Positions 1 through 7,637 of a DNA stretch of 64,000 bases are shown one piece after another (position 1 is the stretch's first letter; each line of letters starts with the position of its first letter). The stretch lies in assembly GCF_000938265.1 (NCBI RefSeq), contig NZ_JYFC01000003.1, forward strand, positions 248,001 to 312,000. Reading direction: 5' to 3'. The translations under genes were made by a program, and so were the position numbers. The notes beneath the pieces are model-generated. The model did no database searches. It saw only the letters and a list, made by a program, of their open reading frames with translations, and was not told the DNA's origin. This DNA comes from Agreia bicolorata. GTDB taxonomy: Bacteria; Actinomycetota; Actinomycetes; Actinomycetales; Microbacteriaceae.

Positions 1-703
1 CGTAGCACGACCCCCAGATGTCTTCGCCGGCATACCAGTTGGCCTGGATAGGCGAAAGCGTCTGCTGGTAGTCCTCGCTCAAGCTCATGAAGGCGGCTCC
101 GCGCGGGGCGCACAGCCACTTGTAGGCGTGGCACACGGTGGCATCGAAGAGCGATGCGTCGACGGGCATCGCGCCCGCCGCCTGCGTGGTGTCGCACACG
201 GTGAGCGCACCGTTCGCGCGCGCCGCCGTCACGATGGCATCGACGTCGGCGACCTTGCCCGACGCCGACTGCACGAGCGAGAAGGCCACGAGGTGGGTGG
301 CCGGGGTGATGGATGCCGCGAGCGCCTCGAGCGCGACGTACCGCACCACGACACCCCGGCTCTGGGCCACCACGAACGGGAACACCATCGAGCTGAAGTC
401 ACCGTCGACGCAGAGCACTTCGGCCCCGTCGGGCACCGCGGCGGCCAACACGCTGACCATGGCGGAGGTCTGCGATCCGATGGCAACCCGGCTCGTATCG
501 ACGTTCATCATGCGGGCGAAGGATGCGCGGGTGCGATCGATCGTCGCGTCATATTTGGCGGGTGAGCAGAGCCCGGCAGCCCAGTCGGCCTGGTCGGCCT
601 GCATCGCCTCGAGCGTTGCCGTGCCCGCCAGACCGAGCGAGCACGCGCCGAGATAGCGCCGGCCCCCTGTGAACTGGGCACGAGCCTCGGCGAGTGTTGT
701 CAT
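1..703 (-). CDS. Class V aminotransferase-fold PLP enzyme (3' part outside window)
   Basis: Reading from the ATG at 703 leftwards gives 234 open codons running off the window edge. The protein has the large-domain pattern of fold-type I class V enzymes (cysteine desulfurase / kynureninase group): a Thr-Ser-Ala phosphate-binding stretch near residue 75 (IGSQTSAMVS), an Asp in VCDTTQAAGAMPVD, and the PLP lysine in CHAYKWLCAPRG at about residue 195. The amino donor cannot be told from sequence. It is divergent from the LysR gene starting at 785, with a LysR box in the 81-bp gap, so the LysR protein probably controls it. A CAGTCT box lies 6 nt before the ATG and there is no clear Shine-Dalgarno sequence, so it may be leaderless. 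Confidence 0.85.
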   Translation of the reverse strand, partial: MTTLAEARAQFTGGRRYLGACSLGLAGTATLEAMQADQADWAAGLCSPAKYDATIDRTRASFARMMNVDTSRVAIGSQTSAMVSVLAAAVPDGAEVLCVDGDFSSMVFPFVVAQSRGVVVRYVALEALAASITPATHLVAFSLVQSASGKVADVDAIVTAARANGALTVCDTTQAAGAMPVDASLFDATVCHAYKWLCAPRGAAFMSLSEDYQQTLSPIQANWYAGEDIWGSCY

Positions 704-759
704 GCATCCAGACTGATCGCTCGCCAGCCATTCAACAACGGCAGCTTGATCATCCCTGA

Positions 760-776
760 CATAAGAGATGGTTATG
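760..776. promoter_or_regulatory. LysR-type box between divergent genes
   Basis: CATAA and TTATG form a perfect 5-bp inverted repeat around 7 nt. It contains the family T-N11-A signature (ATAA-N7-TTAT). It sits between the aminotransferase start (703) and the LysR start (785) and overlaps the LysR gene's own -10 box, as expected for autoregulation plus control of the divergent gene. Confidence 0.7.
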
Positions 777-778
777 CT
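773..778 (+). promoter_or_regulatory. -10 box (TATGCT), leaderless-type, for LysR gene
   Basis: TATGCT ends 6 nt before the GTG at 785, which places transcription start at or next to the start codon. No ribosome-binding site precedes that GTG. This supports 785 over the TTG at 746. Confidence 0.55.
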
Positions 779-784
779 TACGTC

Positions 785-1756
785 GTGACCTTCGTGCCCG
801 CCTCCCGGTCGACCGTCGCCACTGACCTCGACTCCCAGACCCTGCGCGTGATCAGGGCGATCGCCGACCGCGGATCGATCACCGCCGCGGCCGCATCGCT
901 CGGCTACAGCCAGCCCGCGATCAGCCAGAGCATCAAGCGCCTCGAAGACAAGCTGGGCATGCCCGTGCTCACTCGGGTCGCCCGCGGGGTCGAACTCACC
1001 GAGGCCGGAGAGGTGCTCGCCCGGCACGCCGCCACGGTGCTGCGCGCCATCGACTCGGCCGCCGACGAGCTCGCCGATCTGGCAGGCCTGCGCTCCGGAC
1101 TGGTGCGCATCGCGGCCTTCCCGTCGGCTTCATCGACCGTTGTGCCGAGACTGCTCGGCGACATCACCGGACGGCATCCGGGAGTGCGCTTCAGCTATCT
1201 CGAAGCCGAACCGCCCGAGGCCGTTCAGGCGGTGCGCGATCACGCCGCCGACATCGCCCTCACCTTCAGCTACCCGGGCGACCCCGACGATCCGCACCGC
1301 GCGAGCGCGTCGGGCCTCGTCACCCTGCCGCTGTGGCGCGAGCAGATGCTGCTCGTGGTTCCGGATGCGCCGGGCCTGGGCGACGGCGCGATCGAGCTGG
1401 CGAGTCTCGCCGACTCGGGGTGGATTGCCGGCTGCCCGCGGTGCCGCGGGCACCTCGTCGAGCTGTGCGAGGCATCCGGATTCACCCCCGCCCTCGGCTA
1501 CGAGACCGACAACGTGCAGGCCGTGCTGGCCATGGTCGCGGCGGGACTTGGCGTCGCGCTGATGCCCTCGCTCGCCCTCGCGACGACGCCTCTGCCAGCC
1601 GGGGTGACGACGAGGCCGCCGACCGCCGCCGACTACCGCACCGTGCATCTGGTGACAGCGCAGGGCTCGGCGGCCGTGCCCGCGATCGGCGCTACCATCG
1701 CTGCCATCCAGTCATTGGATGCCGCCGCCTGGGGCCTCGAGACGCAGTCGCGCTGA
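785..1756 (+). CDS. LysR-family transcriptional regulator
   Basis: A 323-residue protein, the usual LysR length. The N-terminal winged helix-turn-helix is plain (SITAAAASLGYSQPAISQSI, residues about 28-47, then KRLEDKLGMPVLTR). The rest is a periplasmic-binding-type effector domain beginning around residue 90 (SGLVRIAAFPSASS). A TTG at 746 is in frame, but the GTG at 785 gives the usual short LysR N-terminus and has a -10 box at leaderless spacing. It is divergent from the class V aminotransferase and likely regulates that gene and itself through the box at 760-776. The effector is unknown. Confidence 0.9.
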   Translation: MTFVPASRSTVATDLDSQTLRVIRAIADRGSITAAAASLGYSQPAISQSIKRLEDKLGMPVLTRVARGVELTEAGEVLARHAATVLRAIDSAADELADLAGLRSGLVRIAAFPSASSTVVPRLLGDITGRHPGVRFSYLEAEPPEAVQAVRDHAADIALTFSYPGDPDDPHRASASGLVTLPLWREQMLLVVPDAPGLGDGAIELASLADSGWIAGCPRCRGHLVELCEASGFTPALGYETDNVQAVLAMVAAGLGVALMPSLALATTPLPAGVTTRPPTAADYRTVHLVTAQGSAAVPAIGATIAAIQSLDAAAWGLETQSR

Positions 1757-1769
1757 CCACTCCTGCGCC

Positions 1770-1795
1770 GATCGAGTAGCGCTCGCTACTCGATC
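1770..1795. terminator. Perfect hairpin between convergent genes; REP-like sequence
   Basis: Eleven-base arms (GATCGAGTAGC / GCTACTCGATC) around a 4-nt loop lie between the LysR stop (1756) and overlap the stop codon of the convergent monooxygenase gene. There is no T-tract. It can serve as a bidirectional terminator. The arm sequence recurs at 32014, which suggests a dispersed palindromic repeat family. Confidence 0.65.
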
Positions 1796-2075
1796 AGCGG
1801 AGCCCGTCGACCTGGTAGCGGCGCTCGATGCCCGCCGTCGCGCGGCCCCACTCGCTGTCGGCGACGCGCCGCTGGTGCGCCGCGAACGACTCCGCATCCT
1901 GAAACAGCTCGTCGACTTGCCACACCAACGGGTCGTGCGTGCGCGCAACCTCGAACGAGATGCAGCCCCGCTCCGCTCGGCTGAGCTCGGTGTGCAGGGG
2001 CAGGTTCTCTTCGACCACGCGAACCTGCTCGATCGTCTCACAGACGAGCTGACCGGTCAGACGCACAGAACTCAT
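1794..2075 (-). CDS. Small antibiotic-biosynthesis-monooxygenase (ABM/YgiN)-like protein
   Basis: A 93-residue protein starting MSSVRLTGQLVCET. Length and pattern fit the dimeric ferredoxin-like ABM fold: a first beta strand (LTGQLVCE), a helix (EQVRVVEENLPLHTELSRAE), a strand containing GCISFEV, and a later block ending in WGRATAGIERRYQVDGL. Relatives include quinol monooxygenases and small uncharacterised stress proteins. No substrate is implied. The longer frame reading through from 2681 is a shadow of the kinase gene. It is divergent from the kinase gene at 2116. Confidence 0.7.
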   Translation of the reverse strand: MSSVRLTGQLVCETIEQVRVVEENLPLHTELSRAERGCISFEVARTHDPLVWQVDELFQDAESFAAHQRRVADSEWGRATAGIERRYQVDGLR

Positions 2076-2101
2076 GGATCGAGCGTGGCACACGACGGCA
2101 C

Positions 2102-2107
2102 TATTCT
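2102..2107 (+). promoter_or_regulatory. -10 box (TATTCT), leaderless-type
   Basis: TATTCT ends 8 nt before the GTG at 2116, with no Shine-Dalgarno sequence between. It supports that GTG as the start of the diacylglycerol-kinase-family gene. Confidence 0.5.
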
Positions 2108-2115
2108 TGGCTGGC

Positions 2116-3123
2116 GTGACCGGAGATTCTGCTGTGACGCCGCCCCGCCGGAGGGCCGCCGTCGTCGTCAATCCTGCGAAGGTCTCGGTCGAGACACTGC
2201 GCGCCGCCGTCGCCGCCGAGGAGGCCCGCTCAGGCTGGTCCGCCTCGGAGTGGTTCGAGACGAGCGCCGCCGACGACGGCAGGTCGGCAGCGGAGGATGC
2301 AGTGCGGTCTGCGCCAGACCTCATCGTCGTGGCCGGAGGAGACGGAACGCTCCGGGCCGCAGCGGAGGCGCTGATCGGCAGCGGCATCCCGCTCGGGCTG
2401 GTGCCGTCGGGAACGGGAAATCTGTTCGCCCGCGAGCTGCACCTGCCCCTGAACGACCTGACGGCATCCATTGCCACGGCGTTTCGCGGGGTCGACCGCC
2501 CGGTCGACGCGGGTCTCGCGATTCTCGAACGAGAGGATGGGCGCGAGTCCCAGCATGCGTTCCTCGTGATGGCCGGCATCGGCCTCGACGCCCACATGGC
2601 CGGACACACCAACGAGCGCCTGAAGAAGCGCATCGGCTGGCTGGCGTACTCAGACCCGATCGCGCGCAGCATCTTCGGCAACAGGCAGTTCGACCTCAGC
2701 TACCGCCTCGACGACCGCGCAGAGGTCGCAACGCGTGCGCACACCGTGATCGTCGGCAACTCGGGCATGCTGACGGGCGGCCTTCTGCTGCTGCCGGCAG
2801 CGGTCATCGACGACGGGCGCCTCGACGCCGTGATCTTCCGCCCGGGACGTGGTTCGGGCTGGACCAACATCGGCTATCGTCTCGCCTTCAACCGGATGCT
2901 GCACCGCACGCGGTTCGGCCGCCTGGTCGCCAGCCTCACCCCCAAACCGCGCGCGATCCGCTGGGCCCAGGCGTCGGAGATGCGCGTGCGTTTTTCCGAT
3001 GCCCAGGAGATCCAGCTCGATGGCGACACCCACGGCCCTGTCATGGCAGCGTCGCTCTCGGTGCGGCACCACGGACTCGTCGTCAGGGTGCCTCGCGCGG
3101 CCGGTGCGACCGAGCGTGACTGA
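2116..3123 (+). CDS. Diacylglycerol kinase / sphingosine kinase family lipid kinase
   Basis: About 335 residues, typical of the YegS/DgkB/LCB5 family, which phosphorylates lipid hydroxyls with ATP on the inner membrane face. The catalytic domain opens with AAVVVNPAKVS; the nucleotide loop is VVAGGDGTLRAAAEALIG, followed by LGLVPSGTGNLFARELHLP, both family hallmarks. The C-terminal half has the family beta-sandwich pattern, including ending strands such as EIQLDGDTHGP. An upstream in-frame ATG at 2074 would overlap the divergent gene's start codon; the GTG at 2116 is preferred. It is convergent with the next gene: its TGA (3121-3123) abuts the neighbour's stop with no gap. Confidence 0.88.
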   Translation: MTGDSAVTPPRRRAAVVVNPAKVSVETLRAAVAAEEARSGWSASEWFETSAADDGRSAAEDAVRSAPDLIVVAGGDGTLRAAAEALIGSGIPLGLVPSGTGNLFARELHLPLNDLTASIATAFRGVDRPVDAGLAILEREDGRESQHAFLVMAGIGLDAHMAGHTNERLKKRIGWLAYSDPIARSIFGNRQFDLSYRLDDRAEVATRAHTVIVGNSGMLTGGLLLLPAAVIDDGRLDAVIFRPGRGSGWTNIGYRLAFNRMLHRTRFGRLVASLTPKPRAIRWAQASEMRVRFSDAQEIQLDGDTHGPVMAASLSVRHHGLVVRVPRAAGATERD

Positions 3124-4044
3124 CTAGAAGACGTACTCCAGAATGTCGGTTCCGAGGGTGCGCATGCCCTCGAGCACGGCGAGGCGGCCCGTGAGATCGG
3201 CGTCGTTGAAACGCATCGTCACCGCATAGGCCACCGAGCCGCTGGGCCCGCGCAGAACGCCGGCCTCGCTGCGCACGCCTACGTCGGTGCCCGTCTTGTT
3301 CGTGAGCAGCAGGCCGTGATCGCTCGTGCGGTGCGCCAGGGGGTCGAGGCCGAAAGCACTGGCGACCATCGACAGATCGGAGCCGAGGGCGAGCCATTCC
3401 ATGACCTGCTGGCTCGTGGCGACGTTCACGACCTCGCCGCGCGAGAGGCCTGCGAACAGCGTTGCCAGCTCGCGTGCCGATCCGACGGAGAGCTGGGGCG
3501 CGTCATCCGGACCGCGGTAGTCGCGCACAGTGTCGAGCAGAAAGGTGCGGGTGAGGCCGAGCGATTCGCCGCGTGCTCGCACGGCGTCGAGACCGACTCG
3601 GCGGATGAGCACGTTGGTCGCCAGGTTGTCGCTGGTCGCGCCGACGAGCGCCGCGACGTCGCCGACCGGAAGCGCCGGCACCTGCAGGTGCTGCCACAGA
3701 CCCGAATCGGCCACCGAATCCTGGGCCGTGCGATTCAGGATGCCGTGGGCCGACTTGTCGCCGGCGCTCAGCCGGGCCGCGATCTCGATGAGCAAGAGAA
3801 CCTTGCCGATCGACGCCGTGGGAACGGAGAGGTGATCGTCGACAGAGAACAGCAGCCGATCGGTCTTCACGTCGATGACGCAGGCCGTGATCTGAACCCC
3901 GGAGAGGGCAAGCTGAGTGAGACTGGCGAACCCTCTGCGAAAGGTGTCGTCTCCTGCGGTGCTAGCCCCTGATCGCGCGCGCCGGGCCGTGGGCGCATCC
4001 GGAGTGTCGCCCCGCCTGTTGCGTCGCCTGGTGGACTCCGCCAT
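3124..4044 (-). CDS. Class A beta-lactamase-fold serine hydrolase
   Basis: From the ATG at 4044 the protein is 306 residues. The three penicillin-recognising motifs are present in order: S78-x-x-K81 (TASIGK), S138-D-N (ATSDNLATN) and K250-T-G (TNKTGTD). A glutamate at the place of class A Glu166 is not evident in the segment after RTFLLDTVRDYRGPDDAP, and there is no signal peptide, only an Arg-rich N-terminus. A cytoplasmic serine hydrolase of this fold is therefore as likely as a true beta-lactamase. Longer upstream readings (to 4197) look like leader sequence. Confidence 0.75.
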   Translation of the reverse strand: MAESTRRRNRRGDTPDAPTARRARSGASTAGDDTFRRGFASLTQLALSGVQITACVIDVKTDRLLFSVDDHLSVPTASIGKVLLLIEIAARLSAGDKSAHGILNRTAQDSVADSGLWQHLQVPALPVGDVAALVGATSDNLATNVLIRRVGLDAVRARGESLGLTRTFLLDTVRDYRGPDDAPQLSVGSARELATLFAGLSRGEVVNVATSQQVMEWLALGSDLSMVASAFGLDPLAHRTSDHGLLLTNKTGTDVGVRSEAGVLRGPSGSVAYAVTMRFNDADLTGRLAVLEGMRTLGTDILEYVF

Positions 4045-4236
4045 ACCGTCCCCACATCTCCCGAAACACTCTCCGCACGCTCGGATGGCTCGAATCTCGT
4101 CTTCGGATCGAGCGAATCTCGCGTGAGGGATAACGGGTATCGTGCCACATTCACCTGTGATCGGCCATCGAGTCAGCTGTCTGTAGTGAGAGCGCACGCC
4201 TCGATCTCGGTGGGAGGGCTCTGAGAGAATCGATCC

Positions 4237-5355
4237 ATGTCCGATCCCCGTGAGCCCTCCGACCCCGACTCCACCGAGAAGACCCCCGCGACGCCCGGCG
4301 AGCCTGCGCCGAGCATGCCTCCGTTTCCCTCTGCGCCGCCGGCTCCACCAGTTCCGCCAGCGCCGACTTACGGCGCGCCATCGGTCTACGGAACCCCGGC
4401 ATCCACAAGCTCTTCAGCCCCACCCCCGGTCTACGGGCCGAGGCCGACGCCCGCCGGCGCACCACCCTCCGGCCAACTGCCGTACACGAATCCCTACGCA
4501 CCCGGCCAGATTCCGCCGAGCAGAGGCGGTTGGATGGGCATCGTCAGTCTCATCCTCGGTGGCCTGGCCCTGCTCGTCTGCTGGGTGCCATTCCTCAACG
4601 TCGTGACGGTCTTCGGTGCGATCGGCGGCCTGGTGCTCGGCCTCATCGCACTCTTCCGCAAGTTCGGCTCCCGTGCGCTGTCGCTCACCGGCACGATCGT
4701 GTCGGCGGTCGCCTTCATTCTGAGCGTGGTCCTCATCGTGATCTACACGGTCTCGTTCGTGTCGGCGATCGATTCGGCTCCCGACTACGACGACAACCCG
4801 TCGACGTCGAAGCCGTACAGCGATCCGTCCGAGACGGATTCGCCCGATGACGAGTCGTACCCCGGCGATCCGACGGCGGTTCCTGGAGACCCCACGCCCT
4901 CAGCGGGCGCCACGGTCTGCGCCGCCGGAACAGCGATCGGATTCGGCAAGGCAGGAATCTTCACCTACGACGACGAGAATCAGGCCGAGGTCACTATCAG
5001 CGACGTCAAGCTCAATGCCACAGACGAGATGCTTAACGCGTACTCGTTCAATGACACCCCGCCCGACGGGTATCAGTACGCGATCTTCTCCCTGACGATC
5101 AAGCAGCTGGGCGCCGATGAGTTTCCGGCAGGCGCGACCCGCGCCATCTTCTCGGGGGTCGCAGACGATATCGCGTCGTCTGCGGACATCGCCGTGCCGC
5201 CAGAGCCACAGTTGATCTTTGCTCCCGACCTCATGCCCGGCGAGTCCGTCACCGGAAACATTGCCGTCTACGTTCCCACCTCGGGTGCAGAAACTGGCTC
5301 GCTTCTGCTCCGCAACTATCTCGCCGACAACGTCTGCGAGATGAAGGTCGGGTAG
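4237..5355 (+). CDS. Proline-rich, two-helix membrane protein with extracellular DUF4352-like domain
   Basis: 372 residues in three parts. Residues 1-95 are Pro/Ala/Ser-rich and disordered. Residues about 98-165 hold two strongly hydrophobic segments (MGIVSLILGGLALLVCWVPF onwards, then TGTIVSAVAFILSVVLIVIY), resembling DUF4190-type membrane anchors. After an acidic Ser/Pro/Asp linker, residues about 225-372 form a beta-rich domain (AEVTISDVKLNATDE, YQYAIFSLTIKQLG) of the DUF4352/telomeric-repeat-like extracellular type, with two cysteines. Topology suggests an N-in anchor and an exported C-terminal domain. Function is unknown. GAGAAT, 6 nt before the ATG, may be a leaderless -10. Confidence 0.72.
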   Translation: MSDPREPSDPDSTEKTPATPGEPAPSMPPFPSAPPAPPVPPAPTYGAPSVYGTPASTSSSAPPPVYGPRPTPAGAPPSGQLPYTNPYAPGQIPPSRGGWMGIVSLILGGLALLVCWVPFLNVVTVFGAIGGLVLGLIALFRKFGSRALSLTGTIVSAVAFILSVVLIVIYTVSFVSAIDSAPDYDDNPSTSKPYSDPSETDSPDDESYPGDPTAVPGDPTPSAGATVCAAGTAIGFGKAGIFTYDDENQAEVTISDVKLNATDEMLNAYSFNDTPPDGYQYAIFSLTIKQLGADEFPAGATRAIFSGVADDIASSADIAVPPEPQLIFAPDLMPGESVTGNIAVYVPTSGAETGSLLLRNYLADNVCEMKVG

Positions 5356-5379
5356 CTTCCCCTCGTGCCGTTTGGGCCG

Positions 5380-5402
5380 GCTCTTCTTCTGCCCTGAAGA
5401 GC
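5380..5402 (+). terminator. Possible weak hairpin after the membrane-protein gene
   Basis: A 7-bp inverted repeat (GCTCTTC / GAAGAGC) with a 9-nt loop lies 24 nt after the stop at 5355. There is no T-tract. Longer complementary GGCC blocks flank it, so the real structure may be larger. Confidence 0.3.
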
Positions 5403-5461
5403 TGGTCAGCGACCGGTTGGCCCCAAGAGTGGATGTCGGTGGCTGCTGATTGAATTCAGTC

Positions 5462-6754
5462 ATGATCTCGACGACTCAGGCTTCGCGCCACTCGGCTGCA
5501 CTCGAGTCGCTGCGCGCCGAGGTCGACGCCATCGTCGAGGCCGACCGAGAAGTGGCGCGCATCCACGCCCGCCGAGCCGAACGCATCCATCGTGCTCGGC
5601 AACTCGCTCTCGAACTCTCGCCCGACGATCAATCGACGGGCGGCCCCAAGTGGTCTCGCACGCAGGTCGCCGAGCGGCAACTTGCCACCGAGCTGGCCGT
5701 CGAGCTGCGAGTCACCGAGAACGAGGCTCGTCGACTCATGAGCACGGGCGAGGGTCTGGCCAAGTCGTTCACCACGACGCTGGCTGCGCTGTCGAACGGG
5801 CAGTTCAGCTATAGGCACGCTCACATCATCGTGCGCTTCGGTGCCGCGCTTCCCGCGGAGGCGCAGGCAGAGTTCGAACAGCGCATGCTCCACGACGCCG
5901 GTGATCTCACCGTCGTGCAACTCGAGAATCTTGCGAGGCGCCTCACCGAAGAGGTGCAACACGAAACGGCGGTCGAGCGCTTCGAGAGAGCCGCGGCGTC
6001 ACGCTACTTCGCGCGAGATAACGCGCCCGACGGCATGGCCTATCTCACGCACTACCTGCCCGCCGTCGAGGCCGTGGCTATCGAGGGCATGGCCAACAGC
6101 ATCGCCAACTCGGCGCGCAACGCCGGCGACCCGCGCACCCTCACGCAGCTTCGCGCCGATGCGATCAGCGATCTCATCCTCGGCGGCAGCAGTTCCATTC
6201 CAGGAGTTGCCGCAGGCATCCGGCCGAAGGTCGCAGTCACCGTGCCCGCGCTCAACCTGCTCGGCCACGACACCGAGCCCGCCACGCTCGAAGGCTACGG
6301 CCCGATCGACGAGCACACGGCAGAGCACCTCGTCGCCTCCGCTCCGAGCTTTCTTCGAGTGCTCACCGACCCGGTGACCGGCAGCCTTCTCGCCGAGGGC
6401 CAGAAGCGCTATCGGCCGGGCGCAGTGCTCCACGACTTCGTCAAGTTACTGCACCGCAGCTGCCGTTTTCCGCAGTGCACGCGGCCGGCGGGCGACAGCG
6501 ATACAGACCACACCCACGATCACGGGCTGGGTGGCGAGACCTACATTCTCAACCTGGCGCCACTCTGCCCGACGCATCACCGAGTCAAGCACCATACGAG
6601 CTGGTCGGTGAAGCAGCTCGCCGACCACGTTCTCGAATGGACCTCACCTCTCGGTCACGTCACACGAACATCGCCACCGGTGCGAATGCGGCCGGCACCT
6701 GCCGACATTGTCGATCAGCATCCACCCGGCGACGACGATCCCCCGCCGTTCTAG
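5462..6754 (+). CDS. DUF222 / 13E12-type protein with C-terminal HNH endonuclease domain
   Basis: 430 residues from the ATG at 5462 (a TTG at 5450 is also in frame). The long helical N-terminal part (residues about 1-300) is of the DUF222 type common in multicopy actinobacterial HNH proteins. The C-terminal zinc/HNH motif is intact: CRFPQCTRPAG, then DTDHTHDHGLGG, NLAPLCPTHHRVKH, giving Cys pairs and the catalytic His. Members are proposed nucleases of unknown role, often present in several copies per genome. It stands alone here. Confidence 0.85.
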   Translation: MISTTQASRHSAALESLRAEVDAIVEADREVARIHARRAERIHRARQLALELSPDDQSTGGPKWSRTQVAERQLATELAVELRVTENEARRLMSTGEGLAKSFTTTLAALSNGQFSYRHAHIIVRFGAALPAEAQAEFEQRMLHDAGDLTVVQLENLARRLTEEVQHETAVERFERAAASRYFARDNAPDGMAYLTHYLPAVEAVAIEGMANSIANSARNAGDPRTLTQLRADAISDLILGGSSSIPGVAAGIRPKVAVTVPALNLLGHDTEPATLEGYGPIDEHTAEHLVASAPSFLRVLTDPVTGSLLAEGQKRYRPGAVLHDFVKLLHRSCRFPQCTRPAGDSDTDHTHDHGLGGETYILNLAPLCPTHHRVKHHTSWSVKQLADHVLEWTSPLGHVTRTSPPVRMRPAPADIVDQHPPGDDDPPPF

Positions 6755-6815
6755 AAACGGGCCGACGCCAGAACCCGGCCGGTCGCAGAACATCTCGCAC
6801 ACCTTCAGCAACTGC

Positions 6816-6828
6816 GTGTAGATTACAC
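6816..6828 (+). promoter_or_regulatory. Palindromic operator overlapping a leaderless -10 box
   Basis: GTGTA-GAT-TACAC is a 13-bp perfect inverted repeat ending 2 nt before the ATG at 6831. It contains TAGATT (6819-6824), which sits 6 nt before the ATG and fits a leaderless -10 box. A MarR dimer bound here would block the promoter directly. The downstream MarR gene (7177) is the obvious candidate. Confidence 0.6.
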
Positions 6829-6830
6829 AC

Positions 6831-7184
6831 ATGTCCAACAGATCTCTGAACTACGTCGTCATCGTGTCTCTCACAGCCCTGCCCTCATGGCTCAGGCTGA
6901 GCCGCACAGCGCGCGCCGACGTCATCGCGACAGAAGTAGAGCCAGCAATGGCCGCGCACCCCGAGTGCCGAATCCGCTGGATCGACGCCGAGAGCCTGAC
7001 CGCCCTGTGCAGCGACGTCATGCTCGTCGAGACGACCGATCTACGAAACTGGAACCACCTCTGGGAACGCCTCCGCGACAGCAGCCTGTTCGCCGAACCC
7101 TACTTCGAGCTCGTCAGCATCGTGCCCGGAATCGAAGACGGCTACGCCGACTACGAAGCCGAGGCGGCGTTGCACCATGCCTGA
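6831..7184 (+). CDS. Darcynin-like small protein
   Basis: A 117-residue soluble protein. The opening (YVVIVSLTALPSWLRLSR), with a Trp-Leu-Arg-Leu-Ser-Arg block, and the later segment DLRNWNHLWERLRDSSLFA resemble the darcynin family, a ferredoxin-like fold group of unknown function. Assignment is from pattern memory. It overlaps the MarR gene by 8 nt and shares its promoter, so the pair likely forms a small stress- or ligand-responsive operon. It lacks a ribosome-binding site; see the leaderless -10 at 6819. Confidence 0.6.
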   Translation: MSNRSLNYVVIVSLTALPSWLRLSRTARADVIATEVEPAMAAHPECRIRWIDAESLTALCSDVMLVETTDLRNWNHLWERLRDSSLFAEPYFELVSIVPGIEDGYADYEAEAALHHA

Positions 7185-7629
7185 CGACGCCAACCTCGCC
7201 GAGACCGTCGGCGCCGTGCGCGCACCCCTGTCACAGATGCTCCTCCGCAGGTTCCGTTCGCGAATCTACGAACGACTGCAGTCCGGCGTTGAGGTTCCCG
7301 TGCGCGACGGAACCTACCCGATTCTGACAACACTTGCTTCCGGAGAAGCCCGATCGACCGACATCGCCGAGCGGGCCGGGGTCGACCGCACGACGGCGAG
7401 TCGACAGCTCGCCTCTCTCATCGCGGCCGGTCTTGTGGATCAGCGGACCGACAACAACGACCGGCGCAACTCGCTGCTGGCCCTCACACCGCGAGGAGTC
7501 GCCACAGCAGACCGAATCTCCGACAACGCCGACGACATGTTGGAGCAAGCCTTGGCGGACTGGAGCCTATCCGACCGTGAGGCCCTAGCCCGCCTGCTGC
7601 CACGCCTGCTCAGTGCTCTCGACGCCTGA
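7177..7629 (+). CDS. MarR-family transcriptional regulator
   Basis: 150 residues, the usual MarR size. The winged helix is clear: RSTDIAERAGVDRTTASRQL as recognition region (residues about 51-70), ASLIAAGLVDQRTDNNDRRN as wing with the family DxR signature, and LLALTPRGVATADRI after it. C-terminal helices form the dimer interface. It is translated from within the end of the darcynin-like gene and likely represses the operon by binding the palindrome at 6816-6828. Ligand unknown. Confidence 0.9.
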   Translation: MPDDANLAETVGAVRAPLSQMLLRRFRSRIYERLQSGVEVPVRDGTYPILTTLASGEARSTDIAERAGVDRTTASRQLASLIAAGLVDQRTDNNDRRNSLLALTPRGVATADRISDNADDMLEQALADWSLSDREALARLLPRLLSALDA

Positions 7630-7637
7630 GTGCAGAC

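Noticed and set aside
1719-3119. 466-codon frame over the lipid kinase
   Set aside because: The kinase frame carries the GGDGT and PSGTGN motifs. The longer frame has none.
4045-4236. Extension of the serine hydrolase to the upstream start at 4197
   Set aside because: The added residues lack family similarity, and the ATG at 4044 gives the proper domain start.
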